Source: UBA961 sp049317525
GTDB taxonomy: Bacteria; Bacteroidota; Ignavibacteria; Kapaibacteriales; UBA961
Length of the DNA stretch: 18,987 bases
Assembly: GCA_049317525.1 (NCBI GenBank)
Contig: JBMOIC010000035.1
Location: forward strand, 1-18,987
Reading direction: 5' to 3'
Within the stretch, counting starts at the first letter, position 1. Each line of letters begins with the position of its first letter. The notes beneath the pieces are model-generated. The model was not told where the DNA came from. It worked only from the letters and a program-made list of their open reading frames with translations, and made no database searches. The position numbers were made by a program, and so were the translations under genes. Positions 7,817-15,521 of this stretch are shown piece by piece.

Positions 7817-10224
7817 TAATATGCGATGTGTAATGAATGAGAATATACTATTGAATCATCTACATAAATCGAGACTGTATACATCCCACTAGAGAAACCT
7901 GATACATTGATTGGTATTATTTCTTCATTACTTCCTTGAGTCGAATATGATTGTCTATATAATTCTTTTCCTTTAATATCATGAATCATAACCCGATAAT
8001 TCATTGCAGGCAATTGTGCTTGCTTATAGGCTAAAGTAATATATATAGTAGGAGAAGAAACTGGATTTGGAAATAATTCGGACACAAATTCATGAGAATT
8101 TTGAGGTGTATCTTTGATATCACTCATTGTATCTTGAAAGCCAAGAATTTTTGCATCACGAATATAAAAACCATCAAATTCAGCACCTTCATCACTTAAT
8201 ACACCAAAACGAAGTTTGATTTTTTTTCCAATATAATCTTGTAAAGAAACAGTTTGATATTCCCAATCAGGGAAATTTCCTTCAAAACCATAACTTTTTG
8301 GGTCTTGTTTACCACCTCCAATACCTGAACCAAGCTTCATTCTTGAAGTTTGTAAAGAATTCCATGTTCTACCTTCATTATCTGATAGCTGTACTACTGC
8401 AAAATCTGATCGAGGTTCAATACTCCATTTAGCGATAAATTGAAATTCTGCAGCACGATATTGTGATAGATCAAATAATACAGAGGATTCGGTATAGGAA
8501 TCGACTTGTGGTATATAATTTTTGGTTGGACTATCGGTTAAAGCATATGAATTTAATTGTTTAATATAAATTGGCTTCCATGAATTTAAGATAAAGTTGG
8601 AGGTATCTTTTATCGTTGAAAAAACAGAAATGATTTCTGGTTTATATAATCGCATAGATAATGTATCAGACCTTATTACACCATATTGATTTCTTGAAAC
8701 GATAAAAGGAACAGTATCGCCATTTCGAAAATTCTTTTGTAAACGATATGAGATGGAAGCACGAAAAAAAGCACCTGATTTAATATATCTTATACCAAAT
8801 GATGTATCACTTTTGATGATATGATCATTCAAAAATCTAATAGAAATCAGCGTAAGTGAATCAGCAGATAATCTACCAATATTTTGAAAATCTATATCTA
8901 TTATTCCACCATCATCTTGTAATGTTGCTATATTTTGAACTGCTTGTCTTAAACATATATTATCGGCAGAACTCCATAATCCTTGATAATTGCAATGAAG
9001 ATTCTCTGCAGCAAGTGGTATAATTTTTTGAATACCAGGCCAAAATCCTTCGAATGGATTACCCACTTCTGGAGTAAATGACATTGCTCCAAAAGTACTA
9101 TATGCCCAATCATCAGAATTTCCTCTTGTAGTATAACCTACAGTTTCTAAATCTCTACCAGCTGAATATTTATTATATCGTGTTATATCAGCAGCAAAGC
9201 CTCTTAAAAGGGTAGAATCGGGAGTTTCTTGAGATATCGCAGCAAATGGATAAATAAATAAATTGCTATAAGTATGATAATTCATAATGAAGCCAAATTG
9301 ATATGTTTCGCAAAGTTTTTTAATTGCTTGCGTTTCGGGCTCACTAAATGGTTTTTCACCTCTGTACACATCAGATTTGGGATCTGTAGAAGAACCACCA
9401 TTATTGGCATTCCAATATGATTCTGGTCCATAATTACGATTAAGATCTACTCCTTTTTCTGCATCTATTATTCGTCTATTTTTTCTCCAAAGTCCACCAC
9501 CTTGTGGTTTTTGTTCTTGATTAAATGCATAACCATCCGGATTTAAACAAGGTATCATCACTAATAATCTATTAGCCAAGAGATATTGTGCCTGGGCATC
9601 TCCTTTTTTACCTTTTTCTAATAAATCCCAAAGAAAATATATAAGTGTAGTTGCACCTGCTGGTTCTCTTGCATGGTGCAATGCGGTATACAAAGTTTTA
9701 GGTAATTGTTTAAATGGTTGCGAGGTGATTTGCCAAGAAAGAATTGGTCTATTTTCACCTGTATATCCAAGTGTATCGGGCTTGCCAATATATTCCGGGG
9801 AAAATTCTTGCATTTTTTTCATTTCATTATAGATTTCTTCTAGCGTATAATATCCGCCCATAGATCCTGTAATGAAATTATCTGGTTTTATTAGATTTTT
9901 AGGAATTAATTGATCTTTTACTGCTTGATTTTGTGCTGATTTAAGCTTCTCAGCATAATATTCTTGCATATCAGGCACAGCAATATCTATATTAAACCCA
10001 TTGTTTTTCAAAGACTTATACGATGAATGAGAAATAATACATTCTATCGTTTTACTTTTTATTTCCATTCCATGATCTGCATCTAAGCCATACTGAATAA
10101 GCTGAGGAATTCCGATGCCATCGGGATTATGAATGATGACCTTATGATATGTTTCTTGTGCATGAATAGATATCACACATATAAGATATAGGCAAATAAA
10201 GAGCAATTTTTTCTTGATAAACAT
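7816..10224 (-). CDS. Secreted M14 zinc carboxypeptidase with T9SS type-A sorting domain
   Basis: An 802-residue secreted peptidase. Residues 1-22 (ending SIHAQ) are a signal peptide, and residues 23-120 look like a propeptide. The M14 domain (about 125-410) has zinc ligands His184 and Glu187 in HHARE and His317 in NYHTYS, the substrate-binding Asn262-Arg263 in LNRNY, and catalytic Glu386 in FTPEVGNP. A beta-rich region follows (about 430-560). Next is a jelly-roll, MAM or immune-inhibitor-A-like module (about 585-700; AVVQLSDNEGRTW, FDGFYIRDAKI). Residues 715-802 are a type-A sorting domain starting SELFPNPV and ending GMYTVSIYVDDSIVYS, which directs T9SS export and surface attachment or release. 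It removes C-terminal residues from peptides outside the cell (family knowledge). It is first in a four-gene operon with a 108-base leader after the predicted promoter box. Confidence 0.94.
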   Translation of the reverse strand: MFIKKKLLFICLYLICVISIHAQETYHKVIIHNPDGIGIPQLIQYGLDADHGMEIKSKTIECIISHSSYKSLKNNGFNIDIAVPDMQEYYAEKLKSAQNQAVKDQLIPKNLIKPDNFITGSMGGYYTLEEIYNEMKKMQEFSPEYIGKPDTLGYTGENRPILSWQITSQPFKQLPKTLYTALHHAREPAGATTLIYFLWDLLEKGKKGDAQAQYLLANRLLVMIPCLNPDGYAFNQEQKPQGGGLWRKNRRIIDAEKGVDLNRNYGPESYWNANNGGSSTDPKSDVYRGEKPFSEPETQAIKKLCETYQFGFIMNYHTYSNLFIYPFAAISQETPDSTLLRGFAADITRYNKYSAGRDLETVGYTTRGNSDDWAYSTFGAMSFTPEVGNPFEGFWPGIQKIIPLAAENLHCNYQGLWSSADNICLRQAVQNIATLQDDGGIIDIDFQNIGRLSADSLTLISIRFLNDHIIKSDTSFGIRYIKSGAFFRASISYRLQKNFRNGDTVPFIVSRNQYGVIRSDTLSMRLYKPEIISVFSTIKDTSNFILNSWKPIYIKQLNSYALTDSPTKNYIPQVDSYTESSVLFDLSQYRAAEFQFIAKWSIEPRSDFAVVQLSDNEGRTWNSLQTSRMKLGSGIGGGKQDPKSYGFEGNFPDWEYQTVSLQDYIGKKIKLRFGVLSDEGAEFDGFYIRDAKILGFQDTMSDIKDTPQNSHEFVSELFPNPVSSPTIYITLAYKQAQLPAMNYRVMIHDIKGKELYRQSYSTQGSNEEIIPINVSGFSSGMYTVSIYVDDSIVYSHSLHIAY

Positions 10225-10279
10225 AAGGACACTTAATTATTAGTATAACGATATAAGAATATAATCTAATAGGGAATTC

Positions 10280-10312
10280 ATTCTCTATAAACACGTATAA
10301 GTATGAGAGAAT
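10280..10312 (-). promoter_or_regulatory. Inverted repeat in the M14 leader
   Basis: ATTCTCT (10280-10286) and AGAGAAT (10306-10312) form a 7-bp stem. Three more pairs can form inside (ATA 10287-10289 with TAT 10302-10304) after a one-base bulge. It lies between the predicted promoter box and the M14 ATG, so it would be transcribed in the 5' leader. No T-run follows, so it is not a clear terminator; its function is unknown. Confidence 0.35.
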
Positions 10313-10332
10313 ATAATGCTGTAAAGCAATGG

Positions 10333-10340
10333 CAAATTTA
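10333..10340 (-). promoter_or_regulatory. Predicted -7 promoter box for the M14 operon
   Basis: Read on minus the octamer TAAATTTG matches TAnnTTTG exactly. It is 108 bases before the M14 ATG and 13 bases from an opposing box at 10354-10361, so the two divergent promoters would overlap. A clear -33 element is not seen. Confidence 0.45.
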
Positions 10341-10353
10341 CGCTAAATTAATG

Positions 10354-10361
10354 TAATTTTG
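10354..10361 (+). promoter_or_regulatory. Predicted -7 promoter box for the hicB-like/trmD unit
   Basis: TAATTTTG, identical to the boxes upstream of gap and of the methyltransferase, lies 52 bases before the ATG at 10414. It is expected to drive the HicB-like gene, the membrane protein and trmD together. Confidence 0.5.
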
Positions 10362-10413
10362 CTGAGTGATATACAATTCAGAATCTTCTTTCACCTTACT
10401 TTAAAGAGAAACT

Positions 10414-10608
10414 ATGAGCACGAATACAAGCACAAATCCTTCGGATTATGATGTACTAATTAGACGTTATGATAATGATGCTAATTATGCATCATATTGT
10501 CCACAACTTGCACATATGATAAAAGGAACTGCGCATGAAGAAGTAGAAAATGCAATGAAGGAATATATTCTCATTTATATTGAAGATATAAAAAAACAAT
10601 TAGGTTGA
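10414..10608 (+). CDS. Orphan HicB-like (UPF0150-type) small protein
   Basis: A 64-residue protein. After a Ser/Thr/Asn-rich start (about residues 1-10), the pattern DYDVLIRRYDND followed by YASYCPQLAHMIKG and a C-terminal helix EVENAMKEYILIYIEDIKK matches the single-domain HicB fold: strand, strand with a YxAxCPxL-like motif, then an amphipathic helix. In HicAB toxin-antitoxin pairs HicB neutralises the HicA mRNA interferase, but no HicA-like gene (about 60 residues, double-stranded-RNA-binding fold) lies on either side, and there is no DNA-binding extension. An orphan role is therefore likely and undefined. Its TGA overlaps the TTG start of the next gene (TTGA). Only a weak SD (AAGAGAAA) precedes the ATG. 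Confidence 0.7.
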   Translation: MSTNTSTNPSDYDVLIRRYDNDANYASYCPQLAHMIKGTAHEEVENAMKEYILIYIEDIKKQLG

Positions 10609-11255
10609 TTTCCTTGAAAACCGTTGATACTTTTCAATATCGCGATAGATTTCCAATTCAGATTATACTTTTTACTGAATCGCATGAAATAGCTATAGGA
10701 TTAACTAGCATTGCAGTGATGATATTGGCAGCTATGTTATATCCTAAGATCTTGATATATCTGATACTCTTTTTTTTATTCTTTATTGCAAAATCAATAC
10801 ATCCAGCTGCAATTGGATTTTCTGCAATGCCAGGTTCAAGTTTTCTTCCTGCATTGATGTTAAGAGGATTTTTATGTGGTTATGGATATAGTTTTATTTT
10901 GACAGATTATTCATATGCATCATTAATACAACCAGAACAAGTACAATTGGCAATTGCCTGTATTATTTTATGCATGGGATATTTTGTAGAATTTATGAAT
11001 AGAAGAGGATTTAGTTCATGGATAGGTATACAATGTAGCAGTATTCTCTCTCTCGTTTTTTTTAGTTTCATCTTAGATAAAACAATACTAACTGCATCCA
11101 TAATAGCTAGTATATATGTCATATCGCTTTTTGCAGCATATCTAAGGAATTTCACCCGAAATTCTTGGGATGCTGTCCTTTTTTATTTTCTATGTTATAT
11201 AATCTATTTGCATGCCGATGAAATACTCATTTATTTACAATCAATTATCGGATAA
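10605..11255 (+). CDS. Polytopic membrane protein of unknown function
   Basis: I do not recognise the family. The 216-residue product has roughly six hydrophobic segments: about residues 28-62 (probably two helices, ending LIYLILFFLFFIA), 78-100, 105-125, 138-158, 162-183 and 188-210. Short polar loops separate them. No enzyme motif is evident. The start is uncertain: TTG at 10605 overlaps the hicB-like stop (TTGA) and gives translational coupling, another TTG lies at 10614, and the first in-frame ATG is 37 codons in, which would lose part of the first hydrophobic segment. The stop is 3 bases before the trmD ATG, so it sits inside a tight three-gene unit. The close packing on both sides and sustained hydrophobic coding pattern support a real gene. 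Confidence 0.7.
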   Translation: MISLKTVDTFQYRDRFPIQIILFTESHEIAIGLTSIAVMILAAMLYPKILIYLILFFLFFIAKSIHPAAIGFSAMPGSSFLPALMLRGFLCGYGYSFILTDYSYASLIQPEQVQLAIACIILCMGYFVEFMNRRGFSSWIGIQCSSILSLVFFSFILDKTILTASIIASIYVISLFAAYLRNFTRNSWDAVLFYFLCYIIYLHADEILIYLQSIIG

Positions 11256-11258
11256 AAT

Positions 11259-11954
11259 ATGAGTTTATTACGCATAGATTTGATTTCTGCTGTCCCTGAT
11301 ATCTTCATATCGCCCTTGCAAACTAGTATTCTTAAAAGAGCTCAAGACAAACAATTGGTGGAAATTCATGTACATAATTTACATGATTATGCAACCGATA
11401 CATATAAACATATAGATGATACTCCTTTTGGGGGTGGCGCAGGAATGATATTGCAATGTGAGCCTATTTTTGCTTGCATAGAACAATTGAAAGCAGAAAG
11501 AACATATGATCATATTATGTATATGAGCCCAGATGGAAAAAAATTTCATCAAGACATGGCAAATTCTCTTTCTTTATGTGGTAATATTATCTTTTTAGCA
11601 GGACATTATAAAGGCATCGATCAGCGCATTAGAGAGCATTTAATCACATCCGAAATATCTATTGGAGATTATGTGGTTAGTGGGGGAGAATTGCCTGCTT
11701 TAATGATTATTGATGCCATTGTACGATTAATTCCTGGCGTATTAGGTGATGCTGAATCTTCTTTAAGTGATGCATTTATGAATGATGGTTTATTGGATTG
11801 TCCTCATTATACTAGACCAGCTAAGTTTAGGGATTTAGAGGTACCTGAAGTATTAAGAAGTGGCAATCATGAATTAATTAAGAAATGGAGATTGGAGAAG
11901 GCTATAGAAAAGACGAAGCGATTAAGACCTGACTTATATAAACAGTATATGTAA
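11259..11954 (+). CDS. trmD: tRNA (guanine37-N1)-methyltransferase
   Basis: TrmD methylates N1 of G37, next to the anticodon, in tRNAs with a G at position 36, using SAM, and so prevents +1 frameshifting. The 231-residue protein is close to the family size of about 240-255. It has the SPOUT-fold trefoil-knot motifs DDTPFGGGAGM (53-63), LAGHYKGIDQRI (113-124) and SIGDYVVSGGELPAL (134-148), where the catalytic Asp is expected in the SSLSDAF region (about 167-173). It also has the C-terminal HYTRPAKFRD and GNHELIKKWR tRNA-binding segments. The usual neighbours rpsP, rimM and rplS are absent; instead it is the last gene after a HicB-like and a membrane protein gene. A strong bidirectional terminator begins 7 bases after its stop. 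Assignment is firm. Confidence 0.97.
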   Translation: MSLLRIDLISAVPDIFISPLQTSILKRAQDKQLVEIHVHNLHDYATDTYKHIDDTPFGGGAGMILQCEPIFACIEQLKAERTYDHIMYMSPDGKKFHQDMANSLSLCGNIIFLAGHYKGIDQRIREHLITSEISIGDYVVSGGELPALMIIDAIVRLIPGVLGDAESSLSDAFMNDGLLDCPHYTRPAKFRDLEVPEVLRSGNHELIKKWRLEKAIEKTKRLRPDLYKQYM

Positions 11955-11961
11955 TCATAAA

Positions 11962-11992
11962 AAAAGGCCTTTGAAAATATCAAAGGCCTTTT
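11962..11992. terminator. Bidirectional intrinsic terminator between trmD and the CAP-protein gene
   Basis: A perfect 13-bp stem (AAAAGGCCTTTGA at 11962-11974, TCAAAGGCCTTTT at 11980-11992) closes a 5-base AAATA loop. The T-run at the end of the right arm and the A-run before the left arm allow termination in both directions, ending the convergent genes on each side. Confidence 0.88.
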
Positions 11993-12011
11993 ACTTTTTA
12001 ATTCAGATTGT

Positions 12012-14183
12012 TTAACGAATACATTGCATTGGAAGAATCCATGATGCTGAGCCATATTCAATATGAATATAGATAATCTCAGAATTATTTGGACATTCTA
12101 TATTCATAGATTGTGTGTGATTATTGCTAAAGAGTGTTTTTCCATCAATACTATAAGCAGAAACCTTTAAGGCTTTAGATGAAGAAGGAGCAATAAGAGA
12201 AATACCATTTTGTGTGTATTGATAGATTATTCCAGCAGATTTTAAATCATCTTCTACAGAAGACGGTTCAGTTATCTTAACGGTTCTAGTCTCACCAAAG
12301 GGGCCTTCTCCCATTTCATGATGGGCTTTTAAATGCCAATAATACGTTGTTCCTGGCTTCATATTACCAATAAATTTGGTAGAATCTTTTGTAGCAGTAT
12401 CACGTACAAACATTTTTGAAAATTCTGAATCCTCAGCTAGTTCAAACCAATAAAAAATACCTTTTGGATAGAAAGGATTATCTACAATGATTTTTTCCAT
12501 TGGATCTTTATTCCAAGTAAAGCGGATATTTTTATTTGATGTAGTAAATCCATTAGCTGGTGCAACTAATTGGATTCCTTGTGGAACTTGCACTGTGTAA
12601 AAAACGCCAGGTGTGCTAAACTCATTCCAAAGTTCTGCATTTCTGGAACAAATACGCCAGAAATATGTTCTATCATATTCTACATTTACTTTTAGTGTAG
12701 TTGCTGATCCAACAATTGAGGAATCATCAATTACATTTGTTTCAAACCATTCATCTTCACACATTTGCACCCAATATTTGAGTGCTGTTGTATCGGTTCT
12801 TGTCCAAACCAGAGTAGTTGTATCTCTTAAAATTGGAGCATTACTATCTGGTGAAATAATCTTTACATCTTTTGGATATATGCGAATTTGGAACATATTG
12901 GCTGAAGTAAAATCACCCCAACCTGCTTGAGTTTTAGCTCTTACTTTCCAGAAATAATCTTTTGCATTTTTTAATAAACCCTTTACAGCATTTGATGTGT
13001 CGGTGATTTCAACATTAAGTAATGGGGAAGAAAAGTCTTCAGTTTCTGATAATACAAAATTATACATCGAAACTGATCCAGGACTTTTATACCATGTAAA
13101 TGTAATATCTTTAATTGCTTCAGTACTTTCATTAGAAGGATAAATCAAAGAAACTTGTCCAGGTAAAGCAGAAGTAAAATCTACTTTTAGATTTGTACCT
13201 TGTAAGCTTGCATTTTTAGTAATTGTACCACCTAAACCTGTTCCAGATGCTTCTAAAGTAACCGAACCAGTAATGCCAGTTACAGGAATAGCATATCCAC
13301 CAGAAGATGAGGTAATGGCAAAATAATTTCCTTTAGAAACCTTAATAGTTATCCCAGGAAGTCCTTCACCCATATCATAAAAACCATTATTATTATTGTC
13401 TTTATATGCAACCCCTAATAGATAGACATCACCACGCTTGCCAAAATCATGAGTAACAATATATTTACCTACTTGGGTAGAGGGATCAGTGTCTTCTTTT
13501 ACGCCAACACCTACTTCTGTGTAGACATAATTTCCAAAATTCATAATATTTTCTCTATGGCCTAATTGAGCTTGATTTTCTGGACCAAAGTCCACATTGA
13601 ATCCTGCGTGTGCATGCCACATACTCTGAGCATAAGAAAAAACATTCTCACCACAATTTGACCAACCAGTATATGCTGCTTTATCTAATCTTCCAGATAA
13701 GACACTTCCATTTGAACCAGTATGACCCTGAAAGTCTTTTTCTTTCATATCTTGAGAATGATCTCTGGCAGCCTTAATTAACTTTTCATTAAAAGCTAAT
13801 GGTGGGCGTGAAGGATATGTATTAAATTGACTTGTAACTAATGACTTAGCAACATTAAAATATGTGAAAGAATTTTGGACATCTGGATCGGGTGTAGCAA
13901 CTAAGCGTTGACCTTCTTCTTTTGGATTTGCTCTGGCCCTATTCATTAATTCTAGAGTATATTGCTCTTGAACTGTTGGGTCACCATGGCTATATTGAGT
14001 CAATACAGTTTTTAGTGTTTTGGGATTATCATCTTTTGTAATCTTAGATGTTAATCGTATCGGATTTGTAGCTGGTGCAAGTGTTTGAGCCGATACAAAG
14101 ACTGTACTAAGTAGGCCAACAATTGATAAACCAACTATAGCTTTTACACTTTTTTTCACAAGAAAATGCGCAAAGTGATGCAT
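12012..14183 (-). CDS. Secreted CAP-domain (SCP/PR1-like) protein with SdrD-B-like and Fn3-like modules
   Basis: With the ATG at 14183 the protein has 723 residues. Residues 1-32 (basic, then VGLSIVGLLSTVFVSA) form a signal peptide. The CAP domain (about 70-248) keeps the four cavity residues: His154 in FQGHTG, Glu179 in NCGENV, and His209 and Glu211 in LGHRENIM. An SdrD-B/CNA-B-like beta module with the Ca-type loop DNNNNGFYDMGEG follows (about 252-340). Then come three Fn3-like repeats (about 341-434, 437-533, 536-640), each with a YFW or YYW motif. The last 80 residues resemble a T9SS sorting domain (LKVSAYSIDGKTLFSN) but lack the usual PNP start. CAP proteins are secreted; their activity in bacteria is mostly undefined. 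The longer ATG at 14261 adds 26 residues before the signal peptide and is rejected because AGGA sits 5 bases before 14183. Confidence 0.87.
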   Translation of the reverse strand: MHHFAHFLVKKSVKAIVGLSIVGLLSTVFVSAQTLAPATNPIRLTSKITKDDNPKTLKTVLTQYSHGDPTVQEQYTLELMNRARANPKEEGQRLVATPDPDVQNSFTYFNVAKSLVTSQFNTYPSRPPLAFNEKLIKAARDHSQDMKEKDFQGHTGSNGSVLSGRLDKAAYTGWSNCGENVFSYAQSMWHAHAGFNVDFGPENQAQLGHRENIMNFGNYVYTEVGVGVKEDTDPSTQVGKYIVTHDFGKRGDVYLLGVAYKDNNNNGFYDMGEGLPGITIKVSKGNYFAITSSSGGYAIPVTGITGSVTLEASGTGLGGTITKNASLQGTNLKVDFTSALPGQVSLIYPSNESTEAIKDITFTWYKSPGSVSMYNFVLSETEDFSSPLLNVEITDTSNAVKGLLKNAKDYFWKVRAKTQAGWGDFTSANMFQIRIYPKDVKIISPDSNAPILRDTTTLVWTRTDTTALKYWVQMCEDEWFETNVIDDSSIVGSATTLKVNVEYDRTYFWRICSRNAELWNEFSTPGVFYTVQVPQGIQLVAPANGFTTSNKNIRFTWNKDPMEKIIVDNPFYPKGIFYWFELAEDSEFSKMFVRDTATKDSTKFIGNMKPGTTYYWHLKAHHEMGEGPFGETRTVKITEPSSVEDDLKSAGIIYQYTQNGISLIAPSSSKALKVSAYSIDGKTLFSNNHTQSMNIECPNNSEIIYIHIEYGSASWILPMQCIR

Positions 14184-14188
14184 GCTAT

Positions 14189-14192
14189 TCCT
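14189..14192 (-). promoter_or_regulatory. Shine-Dalgarno deciding the CAP-protein start
   Basis: On minus, GAGAGGAATAGC directly precedes ATG, with AGGA five bases before it. This fixes the start at 14183, immediately before the signal peptide, rather than at 14261. Confidence 0.65.
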
Positions 14193-14232
14193 CTCTTCTG
14201 TAATTTTATAATAATTAATGCTGTTTAAAGCC

Positions 14233-14240
14233 CAAAAATA
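14233..14240 (-). promoter_or_regulatory. Predicted -7 promoter box for the CAP-protein gene
   Basis: Read on minus the octamer TATTTTTG matches TAnnTTTG exactly and is 49 bases before the ATG at 14183. GTTG at 14264-14261 on minus could be the -33 element, with 20 bases between. The box lies inside the longer alternative reading frame, which is another reason to prefer the shorter start. Confidence 0.5.
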
Positions 14241-14309
14241 AAGATAGTTTTTCTTATGCACAACTTACTTTTTTAATGCATGCATTTGTTTTAAGAGTTT
14301 GATTCATAA

Positions 14310-15521
14310 ATGATTATGAGAATTTTACAATTATGTCCGCAATTTCCATTTCCACCTACTGATGGTGGAAAAATTGGCATGCTTTCCATTACGAAATCAT
14401 TAGTAGATAATGGAGCATATGTCCATGTACTATGTTTATCTAGAACCATACCTTCAGATAATGATATTCAGGGTTTTAAGGAATATACAGGAGCAGGCAT
14501 TTCATGTATTCAACACAATACGAAAAATACATTAATGAGTATATTTCTTTCTGTATTTAATTCTATATATCCTTTATATATAACAAAACATCGTTCTGAG
14601 CATTTCAAATATGCAATAAAAGACATTTTACAGAAATGTACTTTTGATGGGATTTTTTGTGATCATTCATGCATGATTGAATCAGCTTTATGGGGAGCTA
14701 CTAAACAAAAGGGAATTCCTGTATTTGTAAGACTTCATAATATTGAATTTAAGATTTGGGAACGATATGCCGATAGACTCTCTAGATTCAATCCAGTGCA
14801 TTGGTTTATAGCTTCTCAGGCTAAAAAATTGAAATCATTTGAAGCTATGCATTATGATAAAGTTTCTATGTGTTATGCAATTACTCATCATGATGCAATG
14901 ATAGCTAAACACATCAGCCCACAAGCTTCAATATCTACTTTAACTGCAGGTGTTTACTTTAATACACTAATTCCTGATTATACAATAGAGAAAATTCCAC
15001 ATAGAATGATTCATGCCTCTACATTTGATTGGATTCATAATCGTGAAGCATTGTATTGGTTCTTAAAAGAGGTTTTTCCTGCTATAAAAGCACAAATACT
15101 TTATGCAGAATTAGTTGTTTTAGGCAAACATATTCCTGAAGGCATTATGAATATGAAAAATCAAGATATTTTTGCCAAAGGCTTTGTTCCTAGCATAGTT
15201 CCTGAATACTCGGCAGCTTCTTTTTTTATCGCACCATTATTTGTTGGTAGTGGTATCAGAATCAAAATTTTAGAGGCAATGAGCCTAGGCTTGCCTGTTC
15301 TTGCTTCTTCTATAGCTGCAGAAGGAATTCTAGCGACAGCAAATCAAGGTTTGATTATTTGTGATAATGCCGAAGACTTTGCCAAACATTCAGTGTTCTT
15401 AATGAATCATCCCCATATTGCACAAACATTAGGTGTTGAAGCAAGAAAATATATCGTTCAGAATCATTCTTGGGATGAAATTGGAAAGACTATTATATTA
15501 GATTTTCAACGACTTACTTGA
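14310..15521 (+). CDS. Glycosyltransferase, GT4-like (GT-B fold)
   Basis: A 403-residue cytoplasmic or membrane-peripheral enzyme. The N-terminal Rossmann domain begins ILQLCPQFPFPPTDGGKIG (5-23), where the Gly-Gly loop contacts the acceptor. RLHNIEF (141-147) fits the RxHNxE motif of this subgroup. The C-terminal donor-binding domain has SGIRIKILEAMSLGLPVLAS (314-333), with Glu322 of the EX7E-type motif, and then AEGI. It transfers a sugar from a nucleotide sugar, presumably to a polysaccharide, lipid or protein; the substrate cannot be read from sequence. It stands alone, with no polysaccharide cluster nearby. ATG at 14310 or 14316 are both possible, and no SD is clear. Its last 8 bases overlap the recQ end tail-to-tail, with no terminator between. 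Confidence 0.88.
   Translation: MIMRILQLCPQFPFPPTDGGKIGMLSITKSLVDNGAYVHVLCLSRTIPSDNDIQGFKEYTGAGISCIQHNTKNTLMSIFLSVFNSIYPLYITKHRSEHFKYAIKDILQKCTFDGIFCDHSCMIESALWGATKQKGIPVFVRLHNIEFKIWERYADRLSRFNPVHWFIASQAKKLKSFEAMHYDKVSMCYAITHHDAMIAKHISPQASISTLTAGVYFNTLIPDYTIEKIPHRMIHASTFDWIHNREALYWFLKEVFPAIKAQILYAELVVLGKHIPEGIMNMKNQDIFAKGFVPSIVPEYSAASFFIAPLFVGSGIRIKILEAMSLGLPVLASSIAAEGILATANQGLIICDNAEDFAKHSVFLMNHPHIAQTLGVEARKYIVQNHSWDEIGKTIILDFQRLT

Noticed and set aside
10414..10608. A complete HicAB toxin-antitoxin module
   Set aside because: Only the HicB-like part is present; no HicA-like frame exists in the flanking DNA, and the next gene is a membrane protein.
10907..11155. Minus-strand 82-codon open frame opposite the membrane protein gene
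   Set aside because: It is antisense to a gene tightly packed in an operon and has no recognisable motif.
12613..12930. Plus-strand 105-codon open frame inside the CAP-protein gene
   Set aside because: It is antisense to well-supported Fn3-like coding sequence with no start signal or recognisable domain.
14184..14261. Upstream ATG start adding 26 residues to the CAP-domain protein
   Set aside because: It would place polar and aromatic residues before a clear signal peptide, it covers the predicted promoter box, and a good Shine-Dalgarno precedes the ATG at 14183.
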